Source: Xanthobacteraceae bacterium (GTDB lineage Bacteria > Pseudomonadota > Alphaproteobacteria > Rhizobiales > Xanthobacteraceae). Taken from it: 10,055 nucleotides of DNA. The position numbers and the translations under genes were made by a program. The notes under the pieces are model-generated. The model saw nothing but the letters and a program-made list of their open reading frames with translations, searched no databases and was not told the DNA's origin. Below are positions 1 to 5,937 of this stretch, in pieces; the stretch's first letter is position 1, and each line of letters opens with the position of its first letter. The stretch lies in assembly GCA_030036975.1 (NCBI GenBank), contig JASHSE010000246.1:1-10055 (forward strand), given 5' to 3'.

Positions 1-55
1 ACGCCGGGCGTATCGCGCCGCCGCCGGTGGTGCTTGCTTGTGCGGCTCCGTTCTG

Positions 56-95
56 CTTAAACGTCTAATCAACTTAAACGTTTAATCAACTTAAA
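56..95. repeat. 17-bp tandem repeat with a perfect palindrome upstream of the di-heme gene
   Basis: Two full copies of a 17-base unit (CTTAAACGTCTAATCAA at 56-72, CTTAAACGTTTAATCAA at 73-89) are followed by a third partial copy (CTTAAA, 90-95). The copies differ at one base. The second contains the perfect 12-bp palindrome TTAAACGTTTAA (74-85), and the first contains the same palindrome with one mismatch. The block is AT-rich against a GC-rich background and abuts the ribosome-binding site of the next gene. It could be a tandem operator for a dimeric regulator or part of the promoter; this is inferred from position and symmetry only. Confidence 0.75.
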
Positions 96-108
96 GGGGA
101 GAGGAGCC

Positions 109-1572
109 ATGTCGAGGGACCGCTCTAGCTATTCGGCTTTGTTGGCGAGTTTTGCTTTTGCGGTGGGAGCGTTCGCTTTATCCGGACCGGCATCGGCGCA
201 GCAGGATCCGGGCGTGCGCGGTGGTCCCCCAGGGGCCGGCGGCCCGCTTCCTAATCTTATCACATGCGGAGTCAATCCCGGCTGCGGACAAGCTTTTTTT
301 ACCGCGGCCCAGGTATTTTTCACGTCGGTTTTTTCCGTAACCGGCGGCATCGACGATGGCGCGGCGCTTGGCGTGACAAACGGCGGACCAGGGTTAGGCC
401 CGCGATTCAATCTCAACCAATGTGCCGGCTGTCATGCGCAGCCCGCCGCCGGTGGCACAAGCCCGAGGGTCAATCCCCAGGTAGCGATCGCTACCCTGCA
501 TGGTGCCAACAATGTCGTGCCTCCGTTTATTACCAAAAATGGGCCTGTCCGCGAAGCGCGCTTCGTGCTCAACCCGGATGGCACGCCCGATGGCCAGGTG
601 CACGAACTGTATGTGATAAGCGGGCGCTCGGACGCGCCCGGTTGCGATATCGAACAGGAGGACTTCCCCGCCGCGATCGCCGCAAACAATGTCATTTACC
701 GCATCCCCACGCCCACTTTCGGCCTTGGATTGGTCGAGGGCATCTCCGATCTCAACCTTGTCACGGCTTTCAATTCAAATCAGGCGCTGAAATCGCAGTT
801 AGGCGTCTCCGGACATTTCAATATCAATCCCGATGACGGCACGATCACCCGATTTGGCTGGAAGGCGCAGGAGAAGTCTTTGCTGATGTTTTCGGGCCAG
901 GCTTACCTCGTCGAGATGGGTGTGACCAACGAGCTGTTTCCCAACAAGCGTGACAATGAAACGACCCCGAGCTGCCAGTTCAACGTGCTGCCGGAAGACA
1001 TGACTATTTTCGGGACGCAGGACCCGGTTTCGCCTCCCACCGGAAGCACCGCGTCCGATTTCTCGACCGGCATTGTCAACTTTTCCACCTTCATGCGTCT
1101 CAGCGCTCCGCCGACGCCGGTAACGTCGGCGTCGGCCTCGGCGGTCCGCGGCAGCGTGGTCTTCAATAACATCGGTTGTCAGGCCTGCCACGTGACGCAA
1201 CAACAGACAGCGGTCAACGGGCTCGCCTTCCTCAACAGCAGCAGCAACTGCCCGCCGACGCCGGCAGGATCGTCGGCAAGCTGCGAGGTGACCTTGAACC
1301 CGTACAGCGATTTTGCAGTCCACAACATGGGATACGGATTGGCCGACCGCGTTACCCAGGGCGTTGCCAATGGGCAGGAGTTTCGTTCCGCTCCTTTATG
1401 GGGGATCGGGCAGCGCATCTTCTTCCTGCATGACGGCCGCACGACCGACTTGGTCCAAGCCATCCTCGACCACGCGAGTCCGCAATCGGAAGCCAATGCG
1501 GTGATAAACAATTACAATCTCCTGCCGCCGCAATCCAAGCAGGATCTGCTGGACTTTTTGCGCTCGCTCTGA
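109..1572 (+). CDS. Secreted di-heme c-type cytochrome, DUF1111 (COG3488) family
   Basis: This 487-residue protein has a signal peptide, with a hydrophobic run at about 10-26 and a likely cleavage after ASA (residue 30), so it should act in the periplasm. Two CxxCH heme c sites are visible: C105-A-G-C108-H109 and C357-Q-A-C360-H361. Near the C-terminus, P429-L-W-G-I-G followed by H441-D-G-R is the pattern I associate with DUF1111 di-heme oxidoreductase-like proteins (older annotation 'thiol oxidoreductase'). The family is related to cytochrome c peroxidase-type di-heme proteins, but its substrate is generally unknown, so a redox role is as far as the sequence goes. ATG 109 is preceded by a purine-rich Shine-Dalgarno stretch (GGGGAGAGGAG, 96-106). 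The next gene starts 16 nt after the stop, suggesting co-transcription. Family assignment is fairly secure; function is not. Confidence 0.87.
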   Translation: MSRDRSSYSALLASFAFAVGAFALSGPASAQQDPGVRGGPPGAGGPLPNLITCGVNPGCGQAFFTAAQVFFTSVFSVTGGIDDGAALGVTNGGPGLGPRFNLNQCAGCHAQPAAGGTSPRVNPQVAIATLHGANNVVPPFITKNGPVREARFVLNPDGTPDGQVHELYVISGRSDAPGCDIEQEDFPAAIAANNVIYRIPTPTFGLGLVEGISDLNLVTAFNSNQALKSQLGVSGHFNINPDDGTITRFGWKAQEKSLLMFSGQAYLVEMGVTNELFPNKRDNETTPSCQFNVLPEDMTIFGTQDPVSPPTGSTASDFSTGIVNFSTFMRLSAPPTPVTSASASAVRGSVVFNNIGCQACHVTQQQTAVNGLAFLNSSSNCPPTPAGSSASCEVTLNPYSDFAVHNMGYGLADRVTQGVANGQEFRSAPLWGIGQRIFFLHDGRTTDLVQAILDHASPQSEANAVINNYNLLPPQSKQDLLDFLRSL

Positions 1573-1588
1573 TTATCGCAGCCGGCGC

Positions 1589-2494
1589 ATGCGCAAGCTC
1601 TGGCATCTCGCTGCCTGCGTGTGCCTGGCCAGCGCAGTGGTGTGGCGGAGTAGTGCCGCCACCATACCGCTGGCAAATCCCGATGACGGCGCGGTTGTAG
1701 ACGGCGTATTCAAAAGCGAATATTTCAATTTGTCGTATCCCCTGCCGCTCGGCTGGATCGCGGGACTGGCCGGACCCAGCCCTTCGGTGTCCGGCTATTA
1801 TGTGCTCGGCAGCTTTGTCCCCGCAGGCGAACTGACCGGGACCATATTGATAGCGGCACAAGATATCTTCTTTGCCGCCAAGCCGATCGACGATGTGATG
1901 GCGATGACCGACGAGTTCGGCCGCGCCATGGCAACGGTCGACGGCATGAAAATCGATCGGCCGCCAAAGGAAGTGCAGATTGCCGGCCGCCGCTTCGGCC
2001 GGGTCGACTTCAGCGGCGTCGGGCTGTTTCGCAGCACATTGACCACCAAGATCCGGTGTCACTTTGTCAGCTTCAACCTGACCGCCGGAAGTCCCGCGTT
2101 GCTTTCGACACTTGCACTCAGCTTGAACAAGCTTGGCCCGGCAGACGACGAGGAGACCGCACGGGTCGATCCAGTGTGCATCGGCGGCTACGCGGACGCC
2201 GAGCATCTGCTGCGCAAAGTCGATCCGGCCGCGGTTGTCCCGACCTTTGTTCCGATCCCGGTTCGCATCGTCGTTGGCGGCGATGGCAGCGTCGAACATG
2301 TGCATGTTATTCGGGCTACGAGCGGGCAGCGCGACAGCATCGAAAAGGCACTGGAGCAGTGGAAATTGAAACCCCCTGAGATTGACGGCCGCAGGACCGA
2401 AATCGAGACCGGGTTGGTCATTAAGTTTACGCCGACCGGCGCGGTACATTATCTACCGGGCAATCGAACCCCGCCGGAAGCAGAGAGCGAATAA
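1589..2494 (+). CDS. Exported protein of unknown function with TonB-C-like C-terminal domain
   Basis: I do not recognise a named gene. The 301-residue product has a signal peptide (MRKLWHLAACVCLASAVVW, likely cut after A23 or A24). An N-terminal globular region (about 40-190) begins with EYFNLSYPLPLGW, which resembles PsbP/DUF1795-like stretches in soil-bacterial hypothetical proteins. The carboxy-terminal domain (about 217-283) has the TonB C-terminal pattern: a strand (PVRIVVGGDGSVEHVHV), a helix (RDSIEKALEQWKLKPP) and a final strand (TGLVIKFTP). No TonB-like transmembrane anchor plus proline-rich linker is present, so a classic energy transducer is unlikely. Mature cysteines C157 and C197 could form a disulfide. 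No good Shine-Dalgarno precedes ATG 1589, which fits translational coupling to the gene 16 nt upstream. A joint role with the di-heme protein is inferred from adjacency only. Confidence 0.75.
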   Translation: MRKLWHLAACVCLASAVVWRSSAATIPLANPDDGAVVDGVFKSEYFNLSYPLPLGWIAGLAGPSPSVSGYYVLGSFVPAGELTGTILIAAQDIFFAAKPIDDVMAMTDEFGRAMATVDGMKIDRPPKEVQIAGRRFGRVDFSGVGLFRSTLTTKIRCHFVSFNLTAGSPALLSTLALSLNKLGPADDEETARVDPVCIGGYADAEHLLRKVDPAAVVPTFVPIPVRIVVGGDGSVEHVHVIRATSGQRDSIEKALEQWKLKPPEIDGRRTEIETGLVIKFTPTGAVHYLPGNRTPPEAESE

Positions 2495-2523
2495 GGCGGC
2501 ACCCCAAATCCAATGAGATTAAA

Positions 2524-2557
2524 ACAGGCTTGCGCCGGGGCGTGCGCGGCGCCCTGT
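2524..2557 (+). terminator. GC-rich hairpin after the two-gene unit, possible terminator
   Basis: ACAGG (2524-2528) and GCGCCG (2532-2537) pair with CGGCGC (2547-2552) and CCTGT (2553-2557), leaving a CTT bulge and a 9-nt loop. It begins 30 nt after the stop of the exported protein. There is no T-run behind it, so it is not a canonical intrinsic terminator. It may protect the 3' end of the transcript or have no role. Confidence 0.3.
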
Positions 2558-2716
2558 AGCCGACGATGTTGCCTCTTCATCCGCCGCCGCGACTATTGCG
2601 AGGCGCTCGCCTCGCCGCCGCAGCCGGATCACTTCCCAGTGAACACATGTCATAGGGGCCAGTGCCAAATCGGTGCCCAGGCAATTGCACCCCTCAGACG
2701 AACTCGTTGACTTATT

Positions 2717-2792
<76 letters not shown>

Positions 2793-2802
2793 TTCAGGGA
2801 TC

Positions 2803-2830
2803 AGTAATCAGGCATCTGTAATCAGGCATC
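2803..2830. repeat. 14-bp direct repeat next to the tRNA
   Basis: Two adjacent copies of a 14-base unit (AGTAATCAGGCATC at 2803-2816, TGTAATCAGGCATC at 2817-2830) differ at the first base. Related ATCAGG fragments continue on both sides. The complement (CCTGAT, CTGATT) is the core of the repeat block at 2889-2943, so the two blocks are roughly inverted relative to each other. Confidence 0.7.
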
Positions 2831-2888
2831 AGGAAGCGGAGATCAGTTGACAGAAACGGCATGTTAGCAGGACGCTCGCGTTCGTCTT

Positions 2889-2943
2889 CCTGACCCCTGG
2901 CGACTGATTCCTGATCCCTGGCAACTGATTCCTGACACCTGAT
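2889..2943. repeat. 21-bp tandem repeat, about 2.6 copies, behind the FYDLN-acid gene
   Basis: Copies at 2889-2909 and 2910-2930 differ at two positions and both follow the pattern CCTGAyCCCTGGCrACTGATT, written here with ambiguity codes. A partial, diverged copy begins at 2931 (CCTGACACCTGAT). The block ends just before the stop codon of the minus-strand gene and therefore lies in its 3' untranslated region. Together with the block at 2803-2830 it could form an imperfect long hairpin. It resembles the degenerate 'ATCAGGAATCAG' style repeats seen in Bradyrhizobium-like genomes; that resemblance is from memory. Confidence 0.7.
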
Positions 2944-2944
2944 A

Positions 2945-3361
2945 TCAGCTTTCCTCCTCGTTCTCGATGTCGCCGCCGATGATGTCGGTGACGTCGGCGT
3001 CCTCTTCTTCCTGCTCCTCGATGAAGCTGGCGTCGTCGAGGCTCTCGTCAATTTCCACTTCTTCCTCGATCTCGGCCTCGGCCGGCTCGGCTGGTTTCTT
3101 GGCGGCGCCGCCCTGCGCCTCGGCGTCGGCTTCTTCGAGCGAGACGAATTCCGCCTCGGCGGGCTCGGGCGTCGCGACCTCTTCGGCCGGCGCGGTGCGG
3201 GCGGCGGCCGGCGCCGGTTCGGGACGCGCACGCACAACGGCCGCGTCCACCGGCACGACCTTGCCCGTGTAGGGCGAGATCACCGGGTCCTTGTTGAGGT
3301 CGTAAAATTTACGCCCGGTGTCCGGGCAGATGCGCTTGGTGCCAAGTTCGGATTTGGCCAT
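2945..3361 (-). CDS. FYDLN-acid domain protein (TIGR02300 family)
   Basis: The 138-residue product begins MAKSELGTKRICPDTGRKFY followed by DLNKDPVISPYTGKVV, the hallmark N-terminus of the alphaproteobacterial FYDLN-acid family. The rest is low complexity: an Ala/Pro-rich linker (about 40-75) and a strongly acidic tail (about 95-138) of Glu and Asp runs. Only one cysteine (C12) is present, so a complete zinc ribbon is not visible. The family has no established function that I know of. The reading frame stays open far upstream, through DNA antisense to aroA. I chose ATG 3361 because family similarity begins exactly there and AAGGTG (3369-3374 on the complement) sits 7 nt before it. It diverges from aroA and precedes tRNA-Ala on the same strand. 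Confidence 0.93.
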   Translation of the reverse strand: MAKSELGTKRICPDTGRKFYDLNKDPVISPYTGKVVPVDAAVVRARPEPAPAAARTAPAEEVATPEPAEAEFVSLEEADAEAQGGAAKKPAEPAEAEIEEEVEIDESLDDASFIEEQEEEDADVTDIIGGDIENEEES

Positions 3362-3581
3362 GAGGATGCACCTTAAATGCGGCAATGTCCGATTTGAGGG
3401 TTTCACTTGGCTAGTCGGGGTGGCGCTGTCAATAGCGGAATGGCGCAGCCGCGGCCGGAACGAGGGGGGCCGAGCGGCTCGCTGTTTATCGCGTTCGGCG
3501 CGCCGGTCGTGGGCAAAACGGTTGCCGTGCCAGATGACGCCGTGCGCCGCCGCGTGATAGAGCGCCGCTTCGGAGCACATC

Positions 3582-4925
3582 ATGCACGGGATCCGGCCTT
3601 GTCCACTGACCGCGCGGCGCAATGGGCCGCTGCGCGGTCGCGCGCGGGTGCCGGGCGACAAATCGATCTCGATCCGAGCCTTGATCCTTGGCGCGCTCAC
3701 CGTCGGCGAGACCGCCATCGCCGGCTTGTTGGAAGGCGAGGACGTGCTCAACACCGCGCAGACGCTCCGCGCGCTGGGTGCGGCAGTGCAGCAATGCGGC
3801 GGCCGGCAATGGCGAATCCGCGGCGTCGGCGTCGGCGGCTTTGCGGCGCCCGCGGCGCCGCTCGATTTCGGCAATTCCGGCACCGGCTGCCGGCTGATGC
3901 TGGGCGCGGTCGGCGGTTGTCCGGTCACGGCGGAATTCGACGGCGATGCCTCGTTGCGCAAGCGGCCGATGCGCCGCGTGCTCGATCCACTGGAACGGAT
4001 CGGGGCGCGCACGCTCAATTCTGCCGACGGCCGGCTGCCGCTGACGCTCGTCGGCGCCCGCGACCCGCTGCCGATCGTGTTCGAGCCGCAGGTCGCGTCG
4101 GCGCAGCTCAAATCGGCCGTGCTGCTGGCCGGCCTCAACGCGCCCGGCGAGACCGTCGTCATCGAACGCGAAGCAACGCGCGACCACACCGAAAAAATGC
4201 TGACGCATTTTGGCGCGCAAGTCCGGATCGAGGCGGCGGGCGCGTCGGGCGTGAACGGCCGCCGCATCACGCTTACCGGCCAGCCGGAGCTGGCCCCAGC
4301 CCCGATCGTGGTGCCGGCCGATCCGTCCTCGGCGGCGTTCCCGCTGGTTGCGGCGCTGCTCACGCCCGCGTCCGAAGTGGTCCTCGAAGGCGTGATGCTC
4401 AACCCGCTGCGCACCGGGCTGTTGACCACGCTCAAGGAGATGGGCGCCGCGATCGAGGAGGTGCAGCGGCGAACCGAAGGCGGCGAGGAGGTTGCGGATC
4501 TTTTGGTGCACGCCTCGGCACTGCGCAGCGTCGAAGTTCCGGCATCCCGCGCGCCCTCGATGATCGACGAATATCCGGTTCTGGCCGTGGCCGCCGCCTT
4601 TGCCGAGGGCACCACCGTGATGCGCGGCCTGAAAGAACTGCGGGTCAAAGAATCCGATCGCCTCGCCGCGACCGCCGCGCTTCTCAAGGAGAACGGGGTC
4701 GAGGTCGAGATCGAAGGCGACGACTTGATGGTGCAGGGCAGGGGTCGCGCGCCGGGCGGCGGCCTGGTCGCCACCCATATGGATCACCGCATCGCCATGG
4801 CGGCGCTGGTCATGGGGCTGGCGAGCGAGCGGCCGGTCAAGATCGACGACGGTAGCTTCATTGCGACGAGCTTTCCCGGATTCGTGGAGCTGATGCGTTC
4901 GCTGAGGGCAGAGCTGTCTGGCTGA
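3582..4925 (+). CDS. aroA: 3-phosphoshikimate 1-carboxyvinyltransferase (EPSP synthase)
   Basis: EPSP synthase transfers the enolpyruvyl group of PEP to shikimate-3-phosphate, the sixth step of the shikimate pathway to aromatic amino acids, in the cytoplasm. The 447-residue sequence matches the family along its length: PGDK27-S28-I-S-I-R32 (substrate site), DFGN98-S-G100-T-G-C-R104, ASAQLKSAVLLAGLN, TRDHTEKML, PSMID329-E330-Y, RVK356-ESDR and H399-MDHR403-IAM. The overall style is class II (CP4-like). The residue before R32 is Ile where relatives such as CP4 have His (KSISHR), and position 100 is Gly where glyphosate-insensitive CP4 has Ala. ATG 3582 is the only ATG after an in-frame TAG at 3558, and GGAG (3572-3575) precedes it by 6 nt. 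cmk would normally follow closely, but here two genes intervene. Confidence 0.97.
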   Translation: MHGIRPCPLTARRNGPLRGRARVPGDKSISIRALILGALTVGETAIAGLLEGEDVLNTAQTLRALGAAVQQCGGRQWRIRGVGVGGFAAPAAPLDFGNSGTGCRLMLGAVGGCPVTAEFDGDASLRKRPMRRVLDPLERIGARTLNSADGRLPLTLVGARDPLPIVFEPQVASAQLKSAVLLAGLNAPGETVVIEREATRDHTEKMLTHFGAQVRIEAAGASGVNGRRITLTGQPELAPAPIVVPADPSSAAFPLVAALLTPASEVVLEGVMLNPLRTGLLTTLKEMGAAIEEVQRRTEGGEEVADLLVHASALRSVEVPASRAPSMIDEYPVLAVAAAFAEGTTVMRGLKELRVKESDRLAATAALLKENGVEVEIEGDDLMVQGRGRAPGGGLVATHMDHRIAMAALVMGLASERPVKIDDGSFIATSFPGFVELMRSLRAELSG

Positions 4926-4934
4926 CAGCCCATT

Positions 4935-4954
4935 TCGATTAACGTTTGAATCGA
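4935..4954. promoter_or_regulatory. Inverted repeat upstream of the two-gene insert promoter
   Basis: TCGATT (4935-4940) and AATCGA (4949-4954) form perfect 6-bp arms around the 8-base centre AACGTTTG, which begins with the palindrome AACGTT. It lies 9 nt after the aroA stop and 22 nt before the -35 box of the next transcription unit. It could be an operator for autoregulation of the insert or a weak RNA hairpin. No T-run follows, so a terminator is less likely. Confidence 0.4.
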
Positions 4955-4976
4955 GCAGTCATCGCAAAATCTAGCT

Positions 4977-5004
4977 TTGACGCCTGACCGTGATTACTTA
5001 TAAA
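4977..5004 (+). promoter_or_regulatory. Sigma70-like promoter of the toxin-antitoxin-like pair
   Basis: TTGACG (4977-4982) and TATAAA (4999-5004) are separated by 16 nt, a near-consensus housekeeping promoter in an otherwise GC-rich region. A start site near 5011 would leave a leader of about 18 nt carrying ACGGGG (5017-5022), 6 nt before the GTG start. Since no terminator is visible before cmk, this promoter could also feed cmk and rpsA. Confidence 0.65.
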
Positions 5005-5028
5005 GTCGAGTATCTAACGGGGTAAAAC

Positions 5029-5271
5029 GTGACCAAAGTCATCGTCAAAAAGCTGCGCTCCGCATCGTCGAAAAAGCGCAAAAAGGGCAAGGTGACGATC
5101 AGGCGCGTCCGGCGCACCAAAAATGGCGTGCAAGCGACGGTTTATATTGTCGATTCGGGCAGCCAAACTTTTGACGACGATTTGGTCGGCGCCTTCAAGG
5201 CCAATATTACAGCCGAACGGCGCGCAAATACTGCTATTTTTGGCTCACCTGACGGCCCTAAAGAATCCTGA
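5029..5271 (+). CDS. Small basic protein, candidate antitoxin partner of the zeta-like kinase
   Basis: This 80-residue protein starts at GTG, with ACGGGG 6 nt upstream and a good promoter before it. Residues 3-31 contain 15 Lys/Arg, and residues 34-41 (VQATVYIV) form a likely beta strand. The tail (about 48-76) has an acidic patch (FDDDL), a probable helix and an end resembling FGSPDG. I do not recognise a named family. Its small size, position directly before a zeta-toxin-like kinase, 27-nt spacing and low GC (about 52%) fit the antitoxin-first order of type II toxin-antitoxin operons. The basic N-terminus might bind DNA or RNA. The antitoxin role is inferred from context, not shown by a motif. 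Alternatively it is an unrelated small nucleic-acid-binding protein. Confidence 0.65.
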   Translation: MTKVIVKKLRSASSKKRKKGKVTIRRVRRTKNGVQATVYIVDSGSQTFDDDLVGAFKANITAERRANTAIFGSPDGPKES

Positions 5272-5298
5272 ATAAATCCATAGAGTTGGGACGGAGGG

Positions 5299-5928
5299 AT
5301 GGCGTTCACGACAATCACCTCTCCGTCATTGTGGCTCATCGCTGGGCCAAATGGCTCCGGGAAGAGCAGTCTCTATGGCTCGCACCAAAGTCCGATTTAC
5401 GTCGATACCAATATTGCCGACCCCGCTCATTCGTTCTGGATCATCAATCCCGATCTGCTGACGCAGCGTATTCGCGACGCCGAGCACAAAGGCCTCGAGC
5501 AGGCTAACTTGGAAGCGGTGCAACGCATTGAGGCCTGGCTGAAAGCTTCAATTGACGCCCATCAATCTGTCGGCGTCGAGACCGTGCTTTCGACGGACAA
5601 ATATCGGCCTTTGGTGTTGGCAGCGAAAAGAAGGGGCTTCGAGATCCAACTCGTTTATGTGATTCTCTCCAGTCCCGAACTGAATGTGAAGCGCGTGCAA
5701 ATGCGTGTATCGAAGGGAGGCCACAGCGTGCCGGTCGATAAGATTGCCACGCGATGGAAACGCTCGTTGGACCAGCTGCCTTGGTTCCTTGATCAGGCGG
5801 ATTGGGCTCTATTGTTCGATAATTCTGAGGAACTCCGCCTTGTCGGTCGGAAAGCGGACGGCGTGCTGACTCTCGATCCGACTGCGCCCGACGCAATGAA
5901 GGCTGCAGTCGCCAGGATCGGGGCCTAG
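5299..5928 (+). CDS. Zeta-toxin-like P-loop kinase (COG4185 type)
   Basis: The 209-residue protein has a Walker A loop G16-P-N-G-S-G-K22-S23, then INPD52-LL matching the catalytic-Asp region of zeta kinases, E94-T-V-L-S-T (the substrate-site ET.LS signature), a strand VYVILSSPELNVKRV, the conserved GGH142-SVPVDKIATRW-KRSL block and a late FD174-NS. Characterised zeta toxins phosphorylate UDP-N-acetylglucosamine and so block cell-wall synthesis. COG4185-type relatives are less well studied, so that substrate is a hypothesis here. All expected motifs are present, so it looks intact. ATG 5299 follows an in-frame TAG at 5281; GGAGGG lies unusually close to it. GC in sampled lines is about 54%, well below aroA and cmk, which suggests acquisition. 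It ends 9 nt before cmk. It could instead be a solitary kinase. Confidence 0.85.
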   Translation: MAFTTITSPSLWLIAGPNGSGKSSLYGSHQSPIYVDTNIADPAHSFWIINPDLLTQRIRDAEHKGLEQANLEAVQRIEAWLKASIDAHQSVGVETVLSTDKYRPLVLAAKRRGFEIQLVYVILSSPELNVKRVQMRVSKGGHSVPVDKIATRWKRSLDQLPWFLDQADWALLFDNSEELRLVGRKADGVLTLDPTAPDAMKAAVARIGA

Positions 5929-5937
5929 GTTGAAGCC

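Noticed and set aside
1..60. Possible tail of an upstream gene at the left edge
   Set aside because: Frames ending at 58-60 or about 66 are open for fewer than 25 codons and show nothing recognisable.
2513..2710. A 65-codon reading frame on the plus strand between the exported protein and tRNA-Ala
   Set aside because: Arg/Cys/Pro-rich composition without a domain, no Shine-Dalgarno, and it contains a GC-rich hairpin; it looks like chance open sequence.
3404..3432. Perfect TTGACA (complement of 3427-3432) as a promoter of the FYDLN-acid gene
   Set aside because: No -10 box can be recognised at 16-18 nt spacing, so I did not annotate a promoter, though the -35 match may be real.
3362..4774. 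Long upstream extension of the FYDLN-acid frame, antisense to aroA
   Set aside because: The family N-terminus MAKSELGTKR with a ribosome-binding site begins at 3361. The extension is the open antisense frame of high-GC aroA.
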